Part shown: positions 43,190 to 51,481 of the stretch, one piece after another | Numbering within the stretch: the stretch's first letter is position 1 | How the letters are laid out: the number at the start of each line of letters is the position of its first letter | Source: Planctomycetota bacterium | GTDB lineage: Bacteria > Planctomycetota > Planctomycetia > Pirellulales > PLA5 | Length of the DNA stretch: 64,000 bases | Assembly: GCA_003576845.1 (NCBI GenBank) | Contig: QEVJ01000011.1 | Location: forward strand, 29,626-93,625 | Reading direction: 5' to 3' | The notes under the pieces: model-generated | What the model was told of the DNA's origin: nothing | Database searches by the model: none | Seen by the model: the letters and a program-made list of their open reading frames with translations, nothing else | Translations under genes and position numbers: made by a program

Positions 43190-43678
43190 GACCGTAGTTA
43201 TAGAAGTTCTGCCGATTAGGCACGCGCCGTTGGCCCGGCGAGAAAGAAGCCCGTAGCGCGATTTGACGCTTGGGACTTCGGCTTCTGGGCCGCCCTCCGC
43301 CGCCGGTATTTATGGCGGAGTGGATCATCAAGAGACCTTGGCCTGAGTCATCGCTTTTGTGCTCAGGAACGGCGGTTGCTTAGCTATGGGGGTTGGCCGC
43401 TCCGTTTGGAGTTGGCGCGTTCGGTTTGCCCCGGGAACACGGCAGAATCCATATTCCGTACCGGCAATCGCAGACGCCGCCTGGCTTTTCTGCGGACCGG
43501 TTGGGCTTTGACGGTACACGGTTTCGTCATCGCTTCGATTCAGGGCGCTCGGTGACCATCGGTATAGGGCCACTGCGCAGCATGTACGCTTTGCGCGCGC
43601 ACCTTGCTTTACGACATTCTCTCTGACTCCCGGCGCGCGGAAGGCGCGGCGGGCCACCTATCTCTCTTTGGGTGATGC
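43190..43678 (+). ncRNA. Long untranslated leader of rho
   Basis: About 480 bases between the promoter and the rho start have no convincing gene. CTCCGCC (43295-43301) and GGCGGAG (43314-43320) form a 7-bp hairpin in the middle. Long leaders are known for rho genes, where they allow Rho to attenuate its own transcription. The same role is inferred here. Confidence 0.45.
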
Positions 43679-45013
43679 ATGACACGACGGAAGAAGACGG
43701 GCCGACCGCAACACGGACGCGCCGACGGCGGCGGCATGGGTAATGGACGCTACGCGGGACGCCAGGGCGGTCAGCGGCAGGGCAGCGGGCAAGGCGGCGG
43801 GCGACGCCGGCTCCCTTATGGAACGGCCCTGGAGCGCCAGAACGCGCCTGCTCCCATGGACTTTCCCGACAGCGGCGAACCGGCCGCGGTCATTCCCGGA
43901 GGCGGCGTCCTCGAGATGCACCCGAACGGCTATGGTTTCCTCCGCGACCCGGAAAAGAACTATGTCCGGGTTCGCACGGATCCGTTCGTGCCGGGCACGA
44001 TGATCGAGCGGTTCAACCTCCGCCCCGGCGTCTACTTGAAGGGCCTCATCCAGCAAGGCCGCCGGCAGCAAGGTCCGCGGATCAAGGAGATCACGGAAGT
44101 CGACGGCATGCCGCCGGAAGAGTACGTCAACGTCAAGAACTTTGACCAGAAGACGCCGATCAATCCCGAGGAATGGCTGCGGCTGGAAACGGGCGCTCAG
44201 CCGCTCGGAACCCGCGTCATGGACCTGCTCACGCCGCTGGGCAAGGGCCAACGCGCGCTCATCGTCGCTCCGCCGCGGACCGGCAAGACGATCTTGTTGC
44301 AACAGATCAGCCAGGCGATTTCGGCCAATCATCCGAACGTCCATTTGGTCGTGCTGCTGATCGACGAGCGTCCGGAAGAAGTCACCGACATGAAGCGGAT
44401 GGTTTCCGGCGAAGTGGTGGCGAGCAGCTTGGACATGGACGTGGAAAGTCACGTCCGGTTGTCGCAGCTCGTGGTAGAACGCTGCAAACGCTTGGCCGAA
44501 GAAGGCAAGGACGTGTTCCTGCTGCTCGACTCGATCACGCGCCTCGCCCGGGCGTTCAACAAGTGGGTGGGCAATTCGAGCGGCGGCCGCACGATGACGG
44601 GCGGCATCGACATCAAGGCGATGGACATTCCCAAGAAACTGTTCGCCACGGCCCGCGTGTTCGAGGAAGGCGGTTCGCTGACCATCGTCGGCACCGCGCT
44701 CGTCGACACCGGCAGCCGGATGGACGAGTTGATCTTTCAGGAGTTCAAAGGCACGGGCAACATGGAACTCGTGCTCGACCGCAAACTGGCCGACCGCCGC
44801 GTCTGGCCCGCCATCGATATCAGCCAATCCGGCACGCGCCGCGAGGAGAAGCTGCTCGAGCCGCACACGCTGCACGCGGTGACGATGCTCCGTCGGACGC
44901 TGGCGACGATGCACCCCGTCGACGCGATGGAGCAGCTTACGAAGCAACTCGGCAAGTTCCGCACGAACAAAGAGTTCATCCAGCTCATTTCGTCGGCCCG
45001 CATGGACGACTAG
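43679..45013 (+). CDS. rho: Transcription termination factor Rho
   Basis: Rho is the hexameric RNA-DNA helicase that ends untranslated transcripts. The 444-aa product opens with a basic Gly/Arg-rich stretch (residues 1-50). The RNA-binding cold-shock-like domain has GVLEMHPNGYGFLRDPEKNYVRV near 76-98. The RecA-like motor has the Walker A APPRTGKT at 197-204 and Walker B in DVFLLLDSITRLARAFN. The Q- and R-loop regions are present (GGIDIKAMDIPKKLFATAR). The usual N-terminal helical domain is replaced by the short basic segment. The ATG at 43679 is preceded by TTGGGTG and no strong Shine-Dalgarno. Confidence 0.97.
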   Translation: MTRRKKTGRPQHGRADGGGMGNGRYAGRQGGQRQGSGQGGGRRRLPYGTALERQNAPAPMDFPDSGEPAAVIPGGGVLEMHPNGYGFLRDPEKNYVRVRTDPFVPGTMIERFNLRPGVYLKGLIQQGRRQQGPRIKEITEVDGMPPEEYVNVKNFDQKTPINPEEWLRLETGAQPLGTRVMDLLTPLGKGQRALIVAPPRTGKTILLQQISQAISANHPNVHLVVLLIDERPEEVTDMKRMVSGEVVASSLDMDVESHVRLSQLVVERCKRLAEEGKDVFLLLDSITRLARAFNKWVGNSSGGRTMTGGIDIKAMDIPKKLFATARVFEEGGSLTIVGTALVDTGSRMDELIFQEFKGTGNMELVLDRKLADRRVWPAIDISQSGTRREEKLLEPHTLHAVTMLRRTLATMHPVDAMEQLTKQLGKFRTNKEFIQLISSARMDD

Positions 45014-45055
45014 TGCTCTGTCTAGATGAGACCGACAAGTGCTAGCGGCACTGTG

Positions 45056-45075
45056 GGACGGATTGCAATCCGTCC
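45056..45075. repeat. Perfect 20-bp palindrome downstream of rho
   Basis: GGACGGATTGCAATCCGTCC reads the same on both strands, 43 bases after the rho stop. It could act as a transcript-end hairpin or as a protein site. Confidence 0.8.
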
Positions 45076-45128
45076 TACGAGTGCTATCGCCTATCAAATT
45101 CGCAGAGTTCGCAGAGACGGTCGACTAG

Positions 45129-45190
45129 TTTATCCCCGCCGCATTTTATCCCCGCCGCATTTAGCCCCCGGTGAACACACGGGGGGCAAT
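45129..45190. repeat. 16-bp tandem pair followed by dispersed hairpin element, copy 2
   Basis: TTTATCCCCGCCGCAT occurs twice in perfect tandem (45129-45160). It runs into a CATTTAGCCCCC hairpin element at 45158-45190, which matches 14398-14429 almost exactly. Confidence 0.8.
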
Positions 45191-45304
45191 GTGCCCACCA
45201 TCATCGCGCCGACTCCTATCCGCGCTTGACCCCGCACGCCGCTGAGGTTATCACCGAAGGCGAAATCGCCGTTTCGTTCGCGGCCCGCGTGCGGGGAATC
45301 ATCC

Positions 45305-46234
45305 ATGTCGAATCGACTCGTTGAACGCGCCGTGCATCGCCGCCAATGGCTGCGCGGCGTTGCCGGTGCGGGAATTGCCTTGGCGTCCGGTGCGATTGGG
45401 CCGCGCATCGCGCCGGCCATCGAGCCAATCCAGCGCAACGGCCAACCCAAGTTCAAGTTCAGTCTCGCCGCCTATAGCTATCGCGATCTGCTCACGGGCA
45501 AGTCGCCGAAGTTGACGCTGGCCGATTTTGTCGACGACTGCGCGAAGTTCGGCCTCGAAGGGACCGAACTGACGAGCTACTACTTCCCGCCGCAACCGAC
45601 GGCCGAGTTCTTGCACGGCCTCGCTCGGCAGTGCTTCCGGCTGGGACTCGACATTTCGGGCACGGCGGTGGGCAACGATTTTTGCCATCCGAGCGGAAAG
45701 ACGCGCGACGAGCAGATCGCCGGCGTCAAACGCTGGATCGAACACGCCGCGATTCTCGGCGCGCCGGTCATTCGCATCTTTTCCGGCAACGCCAAGAGCG
45801 GCCAATCGCCGGAAGAGGCTCACAAGCTGGCCGTCGCGGGCATGGAGGAATGCTGTGAGTTCGCGGGCAAGCACGGCGTGACGCTGGCGCTCGAAAACCA
45901 CGGCGGCCTCACGGAGAACGTCGATGGCCTGCTCGCCTTGGTCCGCGACGTGAAGAGCCCGTGGTTCGGCGTGAACATGGACACGGGCAATTTCCACTCG
46001 GCCGACATTTACGGCGATCTCGCCAAGCTCGCGCCGTACACGGTGAACGTGCAAGTCAAAGTGGTCGTTTCGCCGAAGGGATCGAAGCGTGAGCCGACGG
46101 ATTTCAAGAAGCTCGCGAGCATCCTCCGCGACGCCGGTTATCGCGGTTACATCGTGCTCGAATTCGAGGAGAAGGGCGACCCGCGCGAAGAGTGTCCCAA
46201 GTATCTCGACCAGATGCGGGCGGCGTTTGCGTAG
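45305..46234 (+). CDS. Tat-exported sugar phosphate isomerase/epimerase-like protein
   Basis: The 309-aa product has a Tat-like signal (HRRQWLRGVAGAGIALASGAIG) and a TIM-barrel of the AP-endonuclease-2/xylose-isomerase-like family. FSLAAYSYRDLL, AAILGAPVIRIFSGNA, VTLALENHGGLTENVDGLLALV with a metal-ligand Glu, GVNMDTGNFH and YIVLEFEEKGDP are the strand ends that carry metal ligands. The usual members are sugar isomerases or epimerases. The substrate cannot be told, but export matches the oxidoreductase at 20755. Confidence 0.85.
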   Translation: MSNRLVERAVHRRQWLRGVAGAGIALASGAIGPRIAPAIEPIQRNGQPKFKFSLAAYSYRDLLTGKSPKLTLADFVDDCAKFGLEGTELTSYYFPPQPTAEFLHGLARQCFRLGLDISGTAVGNDFCHPSGKTRDEQIAGVKRWIEHAAILGAPVIRIFSGNAKSGQSPEEAHKLAVAGMEECCEFAGKHGVTLALENHGGLTENVDGLLALVRDVKSPWFGVNMDTGNFHSADIYGDLAKLAPYTVNVQVKVVVSPKGSKREPTDFKKLASILRDAGYRGYIVLEFEEKGDPREECPKYLDQMRAAFA

Positions 46235-46247
46235 GACCGGGAGAGTT

Positions 46248-46275
46248 GGGCAGTGGGCAGTGGACAGCGGGGGAT
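46248..46275 (+). repeat. Heptamer array before the 46315 gene
   Basis: Four units near GGGCAGT in 7-base register. The array ends 39 bases before the next start codon. It belongs to the same sub-family, in reverse orientation, as 55718-55752. Confidence 0.8.
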
Positions 46276-46314
46276 TACGAAGCTAGAGAACAGTTCCGGC
46301 TCCGAAGAAGACCC

Positions 46315-47532
46315 ATGACCGATCGGCCGCTTGGTTCTTTGCAGTTTAGACAGCTTGCGGCTGAGATTGCGTCGCGGGGGGTGGACGCGGCGCTCGCGAC
46401 GCTGGCGGCGTCGCTCAAGGAACAGGCGAACTATCGCGACCTGTTCACCGTCCGCCAGATGCAGGTCCGGCACAAGCTCGGGTTGCCCATCATCGACATC
46501 GGCCAAACCCGCGACCTCGCCGATCCGCTTCGCACGCAGCTCGAAGACGAATACATCGTCGCCTGCCGAGAGGTCGGCCTGTTGCTGCTCGCCGAGGGCA
46601 AGCTCCGCGAGGCCTGGATGTACTTGCAGATTTCGGGCGACAAAGCCGCCGTCCGCGAGCGGCTCGCCGCGATCGAACCGACCGACGAAAACCGCAACGA
46701 GATCATCGAACTCGCCCTGTACGAGGGCGTGTGGCCGCGGCGCGGGTTGGAGTTGATTCTCGCGTCCCACGGCATCTGCAACACGATCACCACGCTCGAC
46801 GGAATGCTGCCCAATCTCAGCCGCGAGGAGCATTCGGAAGCAGCGGGCTTGCTCGTGCGGAATCTGCACGCCAATCTGCTCGAAAACGTGCGGGCCGACA
46901 TCGAGCGGCAGCAAGGCAAACCGCCGGCGGAAACCACGCTCGCCGAGTTGCTCGCCGATCGCGATTGGCTGCTCGCCGGCGGCAACTACCACATCGACAC
47001 GTCGCACCTGTCGAGCGTGGTGCGGTTCGCGCGGATGAGCGACGACGTCGAGACGCTGCGGCTGGCGGTCGATTTGACGGAGTACGGCCAGCGGCTGCAC
47101 ACGCAGTTTCAGTTTGCGGCCGAGGAGCCGTTCGCCGATTATTATCCGAGCCACGGCCTGTTCCTGGGCGCGCTCTTGGCTCAAGCGGAACACAGCCTTA
47201 CCGCGGAAGGGCCTGCGCGGGCCGACGTAATCGACCGGGCGATCCCGTTCTTCCGCGAGCGGGCCGAACGGACCGACATTCAGGCGTCCGGCACGGCGGC
47301 GATCGAGTTTTACATTTCGCTGTTGGCGCGGCTCAAGCGCTTCGATCTGGCGATGGACGAGCTCAACCACCTGATTCCCGCCGGGCAACCGACGATGGGC
47401 ATCGCGCCGCATCTGTGGGAGCTTGCCGAACGCTCGGGCAATTACGCCAAGATGGCCGAGATTTGTCAGGGCCGCGGCGATCTGGTCGGCTACACGGGGG
47501 CAATGGCCGCCGCGTCGCTGACGGCGAAGTAG
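46315..47532 (+). CDS. Hypothetical protein, all-helical
   Basis: The 405-aa product has no signal peptide or membrane helix and reads as a chain of amphipathic helices (LRTQLEDEYIVACREVGLLLLAEGKLREAWMYLQIS; RAIPFFRERAERTDIQASGTAAIEFYISLLARLKRFDLAMDELNHL), in the manner of TPR/SEL1-type superhelices. No named family recognised. It follows the isomerase-like gene after 80 bases that include a heptamer array. Confidence 0.65.
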   Translation: MTDRPLGSLQFRQLAAEIASRGVDAALATLAASLKEQANYRDLFTVRQMQVRHKLGLPIIDIGQTRDLADPLRTQLEDEYIVACREVGLLLLAEGKLREAWMYLQISGDKAAVRERLAAIEPTDENRNEIIELALYEGVWPRRGLELILASHGICNTITTLDGMLPNLSREEHSEAAGLLVRNLHANLLENVRADIERQQGKPPAETTLAELLADRDWLLAGGNYHIDTSHLSSVVRFARMSDDVETLRLAVDLTEYGQRLHTQFQFAAEEPFADYYPSHGLFLGALLAQAEHSLTAEGPARADVIDRAIPFFRERAERTDIQASGTAAIEFYISLLARLKRFDLAMDELNHLIPAGQPTMGIAPHLWELAERSGNYAKMAEICQGRGDLVGYTGAMAAASLTAK

Positions 47533-47685
47533 GCCGGCGGGGCAGCAGCCTGAGGCAAGCTCACCCCCGGACCGCACTTGTTGCTACGCTTCCCGGCTTC
47601 CAGTGCGACGGGGTTCGCCGTATTCTAGGGCTGCGCACGTGCGCGATTTTCTCGAATTGATATCTGACCGCCGGGGGCATTCCAT

Positions 47686-48717
47686 ATGCCGATCGAATTC
47701 AACTGCACGCAATGTGGCAATCCGCTGCGGACGCCCGACGGCACACAGGGGCGGCAGGCGAAGTGTCCACAATGCGGGGCGGTGATGCAAATCCCGTTTG
47801 CGGCGAGCGCGGCGCCGCCGCCCGCGCCTGCGACCGGTTCGCCGTTCGCTCCCGGACCGCAAGCCGGCGAGCAGCAGGGCTGGAATCCATACGCTTCGCC
47901 GAGCATCGGCGGCGAATCGGCACAGCAGCGGACCAGCAGCGTCGGTGAACTCGTGCCCACGCGGGTTGATTTTGGACGCTCGCTTTCGGCGACTTGGGCA
48001 ATATTCAAAGCAAACATGTCGATCTGTTTGCTCACGGGATTAACACTGTGCGTTGTTCACGTCGTCTTCAATTTCATATCCTCCGCAATTTCATCGGCCT
48101 TGGGCGGCGCGGTCAACTTCGCGCCCGGGCGAGCGGCGCCGAACATCGACTTGGGGTCCGTAGTCATCGCACAGATCGTTATCCAATTAATCGGATGGGT
48201 GGCGTACACCTGGCTTCAGATGGGAACAATTCGCTGCTTCCTGCGTATCGCCCGAGGCGAGCCGGCCTCGGTCGGAGATATTTTTTCTGGCGGCCCATAC
48301 TTGTTGCGAGGTATGCTGATCAACCTGATTTTTTTCGTTACCGGCTTGATCGGCGCAATCCTGGCATTCGCTGCCATGGCTGCGGGCGGCGGGGATCTCC
48401 TTGCGTTCTTCGCCGTGCTAGCCGTACTCGCAATCGTCAACGTCGTCATTTATTTAAGCGTCTCGCAAAGCTTCGCCGCGGTCGTCGACCGCGACATGCC
48501 GGCGATCGATGGCATCAAGACCTCGATTTCCGTAATGTCGGGCAACAGACTCACGCTGTTCCTCTTATTCCTTGTCGTGGGTATCGTGGGCGGGTTATTC
48601 AGTCTAGTTACCTGCTTCATTGGCTTCGTTGCCGTCGTGCCTTACATTGGGCTCCTACAAGCGGTTTTCTATCTCCAGTGTACGGGACAGCGGACGAGCG
48701 AATTCGGACCACCGTAA
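47686..48717 (+). CDS. Membrane protein with N-terminal zinc ribbon
   Basis: The 343-aa product begins MPIEFNCTQCGNPLRTPDGTQGRQAKCPQCGAVMQIP: a CxxC...CxxC zinc ribbon (residues 7-31). After a Pro-rich linker come several hydrophobic helices between about 110 and 335, in a DUF975-like arrangement. The zinc ribbon is nearly the same as that of the next gene, so the N-terminal module was duplicated. Function unknown. Confidence 0.75.
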   Translation: MPIEFNCTQCGNPLRTPDGTQGRQAKCPQCGAVMQIPFAASAAPPPAPATGSPFAPGPQAGEQQGWNPYASPSIGGESAQQRTSSVGELVPTRVDFGRSLSATWAIFKANMSICLLTGLTLCVVHVVFNFISSAISSALGGAVNFAPGRAAPNIDLGSVVIAQIVIQLIGWVAYTWLQMGTIRCFLRIARGEPASVGDIFSGGPYLLRGMLINLIFFVTGLIGAILAFAAMAAGGGDLLAFFAVLAVLAIVNVVIYLSVSQSFAAVVDRDMPAIDGIKTSISVMSGNRLTLFLLFLVVGIVGGLFSLVTCFIGFVAVVPYIGLLQAVFYLQCTGQRTSEFGPP

Positions 48718-48791
48718 TTCGGCGCCGCTCCGTGTTCGTCGTCGTTCCGATTCGTCCGGTTCGCCGAAGGTTCAGCATACCGAGCCGACTC

Positions 48792-49520
48792 ATGCCCATC
48801 GAATTCAACTGCAATCAATGCGGCAAGCAACTCCGCACGCCGGACGAAACGGCGGGGAAGAGGGCGAAGTGCCCGGAATGCGGGGCGGTGACGCCGATTC
48901 CGCTCGCCGCCGCGTTTGCGCCGCTGGCGGAGTTCGCCGAGGCGTTGCCGCAGGCCCACGCTCCGTGGCAACCGGCAACCGCAGCGCCCGACGGCGACCC
49001 GTTCGACTTCAATCCCTACCAATCTCCGACGACGACTACGGCCGTGCCGCTCGGCTACGCCCCCGTCGAAACGCACAGGCTGGCGTCGCGGGGAACGCGG
49101 TTCATCGGCCGCCTGGTCGATTCGCTGATTTACGGCGTCGCGGTGATTCCCGGCTTTGTAATCGCGATCGTGTTTGCCCACGATCGACCAAGGCAGCAGG
49201 GCGGGGGCGACGACTTCGTGTCCGCGATGGGCATCTTGCTCATCGTTGGCGGCTTGCTCGCCGTGGTGATCATCAACTGCGTGATGATTATGCAATCGGG
49301 ACAATCGATTGCAAAAAAGATGTTCGGCATGAGGATCGAGCGATTGGACGGCAGCCCGCCGGGATTCGTGTACGGTGTCTTGCTCCGGTCATGGCTGCCT
49401 TGGTTCATCGGGGTATTCTTCGGTGCGTTGTGGGCGTTTGCCGATTCGGTAGCGATCTTCAGCCGCGAACGACGCTGCATCCACGATCACCTGGCCGGAA
49501 CCCGCGTGGTCGATACCTAA
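48792..49520 (+). CDS. RDD-family membrane protein with N-terminal zinc ribbon
   Basis: The 242-aa product begins MPIEFNCNQCGKQLRTPDETAGKRAKCPECGAVTPIP, the same CxxC...CxxC ribbon as the preceding gene. After a linker, RLASRGTRFIGRLVDSLIYGVAVIPGFVIAI matches the RDD domain opening (Arg and two Asp-type positions), and two more helices and the motif SIAKKMFGMRIERLDG follow. RDD proteins are small membrane proteins of largely unknown role. Start ATG 48792. It is probably co-transcribed with the preceding gene. Confidence 0.8.
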   Translation: MPIEFNCNQCGKQLRTPDETAGKRAKCPECGAVTPIPLAAAFAPLAEFAEALPQAHAPWQPATAAPDGDPFDFNPYQSPTTTTAVPLGYAPVETHRLASRGTRFIGRLVDSLIYGVAVIPGFVIAIVFAHDRPRQQGGGDDFVSAMGILLIVGGLLAVVIINCVMIMQSGQSIAKKMFGMRIERLDGSPPGFVYGVLLRSWLPWFIGVFFGALWAFADSVAIFSRERRCIHDHLAGTRVVDT

Positions 49521-49543
49521 CGCACGATCGACGCGAAGAAATC

Positions 49544-49633
49544 GGGTGCCACTGCTGGCTTGTCCAGCAGTGCGAATCGCGAGGCGATGTCGATTGGCCA
49601 TGCTCAATGCTGGACAAGCCAGCAGTGGCACCC
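49544..49633. repeat. Inverted pair of dispersed palindromic elements
   Basis: Copies at 49544-49573 and 49606-49633 (start GGGTGCCACTGCTGGCTTG; one mismatch) face each other over a 32-base spacer. Each copy itself contains CACTGCTGG...CCAGCAGTG. The pair lies between two convergent genes, where it could act as a hairpin. Confidence 0.85.
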
Positions 49634-49673
49634 AATCCCTATAGCCATTGGTCGACGCGAAATCGCCGCGCGG

Positions 49674-51203
49674 TCATCGCACGATGGGCAACAAGTATCG
49701 AACCATGCCCACGATCACCAACACGCCGGCCACGTCGAGCAGTAGCCCGTAGCGAATCATCCGCACGATCGGGATATACCCCGACCCATACACGATCGCG
49801 TTGCAGGGCGTGCTCACCGGCAGCATGAAGCCGAGGCTGCAACCCATCGTCGCCGCGATCGCTGGCGGCAGCGGATCGACGCCCAACGCCTGAGCGACGG
49901 CGATTACCGTGGGCACGACGATCGTCGCCGACGCGGTATTCGACGTCGCTTCCGACATCACCGTACCGAACGCCGTCGCCGCGAACAGCATCGCCACCGG
50001 TCCCATGCCGGCCAGACGTTCGCGGAAGGCGTCGCCGAGCGCCGCGGTAAGACCCGTATCGACGGCCAGCGCCCCGAAGGCGACGCCGCCGCCGTAGATC
50101 AGCACCACGCCCCAGTCGATCTGCACCGCCTCGCGCCAATGAATCGCCTTGCGCTCGCCGTTGCCCGGCAGCAAGAACAAGAGCGTCGCGCCGACGATCG
50201 CCCCGACCGCCTCGGGCAGGCTCGCCCTGAGCATCCGATACGTCGCGTGGTCTTCCCCGAGAAGCAGCGCGGCAACGCCCGGCGAGATCCACAGGACGAC
50301 GGTGACGAGAAACGCCAGCACGGTCGAACGCTCGCCGGTCGTCCAAGGTCCGAGCTTGTCGCGCTCTGCGAGCAGCAAGGCGCGGCTTCCCGGCAACTCC
50401 TTCACGCCGGCCGGACAGAACCAGTTCAAGTACGCGAACATGAACAGGTAGAGCACGGCGACCACGGGCACGCCAATCAAGCACCACGTGAAGAACGGCA
50501 CGTCGACGCCGAGTTGAACTTCGATATGCCGAATGCCGATCACGTTTGGCGGCGTTCCGACCGGCGTGGCCAGTCCACCGATCGACGCCGCGAACGTCGT
50601 CATCAGCATCACTCCGGTCGCGTAACGCGGGTCGATGCGCGGCTTGCCTTCTGCCGGGTGCCTGCCGCTCGCCCCGTTGCCGAGCATGTACCTCAGAATC
50701 GACAACCCGATGGCGAACATCATGGCGGTAATCGCGGTGTTCGACACCCAAGCCGAAGCCGCCGCGGTCACGGCGCCGAACGCAAACAGCACCCGTCCCG
50801 GCCGCGCTCCGACCCAGTCGAGCGACAACACGGTGAGCGCCACCCGCCGGTCAAGTCCGTTCAAGAAGATCGCTCGGGCGAGGATGAACGAGCCGATGAA
50901 CAAAAACATCAACTGGTCGGCAAACGGGGCGAACACCGTGTTTGCGGGCGCGATTTGCAGCACTACGCACAACGCCGCTCCGCACAGCGCGGTAACGGGC
51001 ATGGGCAAGGACTCGCAGACCCAAAAGACGATCACCGCCGCCATGACCGCGGCCATGCGGTGAGCCGCCTCCGAAAGGCTGCCCATTTCGGCGAACCAAA
51101 CCGCCAGGAACGCCAACGGCCCGAGCACAAACCCGGCCCGCCGCCGCAGGACGTCGAATCGCGCTTCGAGCGCGCCGGTCGGCATGAAGTTCTCGTCGCT
51201 CAT
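49674..51203 (-). CDS. SLC13/DASS-family anion transporter
   Basis: The 509-aa product has about twelve hydrophobic segments and the divalent-anion:Na+ symporter signatures: the first SNT motif in WVSNTAITAMM near 155, TPVGTPPNVIGI near 210, a second in SEATSNTASATIVVPT near 422, and LPVSTPCNAIVYGSG near 468. Family members import dicarboxylates, sulfate or phosphate with sodium. No metabolic neighbour points to a specific anion. Confidence 0.9.
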   Translation of the reverse strand: MSDENFMPTGALEARFDVLRRRAGFVLGPLAFLAVWFAEMGSLSEAAHRMAAVMAAVIVFWVCESLPMPVTALCGAALCVVLQIAPANTVFAPFADQLMFLFIGSFILARAIFLNGLDRRVALTVLSLDWVGARPGRVLFAFGAVTAAASAWVSNTAITAMMFAIGLSILRYMLGNGASGRHPAEGKPRIDPRYATGVMLMTTFAASIGGLATPVGTPPNVIGIRHIEVQLGVDVPFFTWCLIGVPVVAVLYLFMFAYLNWFCPAGVKELPGSRALLLAERDKLGPWTTGERSTVLAFLVTVVLWISPGVAALLLGEDHATYRMLRASLPEAVGAIVGATLLFLLPGNGERKAIHWREAVQIDWGVVLIYGGGVAFGALAVDTGLTAALGDAFRERLAGMGPVAMLFAATAFGTVMSEATSNTASATIVVPTVIAVAQALGVDPLPPAIAATMGCSLGFMLPVSTPCNAIVYGSGYIPIVRMIRYGLLLDVAGVLVIVGMVRYLLPIVR

Positions 51204-51331
51204 GTCGACTCCCGAAGTTGAGCCAAGCGGTTTCGGCCATTTTCGCGTCGCAGAACCAGCGGCCGCAGTCTAAACCACGAGACCGCGTCCGCAAACCTTC
51301 GGCAGACTCGCCGCGGACGCCCGACAGGTCG

Positions 51332-51373
51332 CCATTCACCATTCACGACTCACGATTTACCATTCGCCATTCG
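51332..51373 (+). repeat. Heptamer array, CCATTCA type
   Basis: Six units (CCATTCA, CGATTTA, CCATTCG forms) in exact 7-base register, about 110 bases before gltX. The sequence matches the A/T/G-rich half of the array at 27043 in reverse orientation. Confidence 0.88.
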
Positions 51374-51437
51374 CCGCACAAGCCGTTCGCGCTCCTGGCC
51401 TCCGCCGATATCCTGTAAGCACGAAAAGCGTCCGCAG

Positions 51438-51479
51438 CCCCGACCCCCGACCCCCGACCCCTGAATCCCGACCCCTGCT
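51438..51479 (+). repeat. Heptamer tandem array before gltX
   Basis: Six units (CCCCGAC three times, CCCTGAA, TCCCGAC, CCCTGCT) in 7-base register end 2 bases before the gltX ATG. Confidence 0.92.
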
Positions 51480-51481
51480 CC

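Noticed and set aside
43328..43657. Minus-strand 109-codon frame in the rho leader
   Set aside because: No start signal, odd composition, and it lies opposite the promoter-rho leader.
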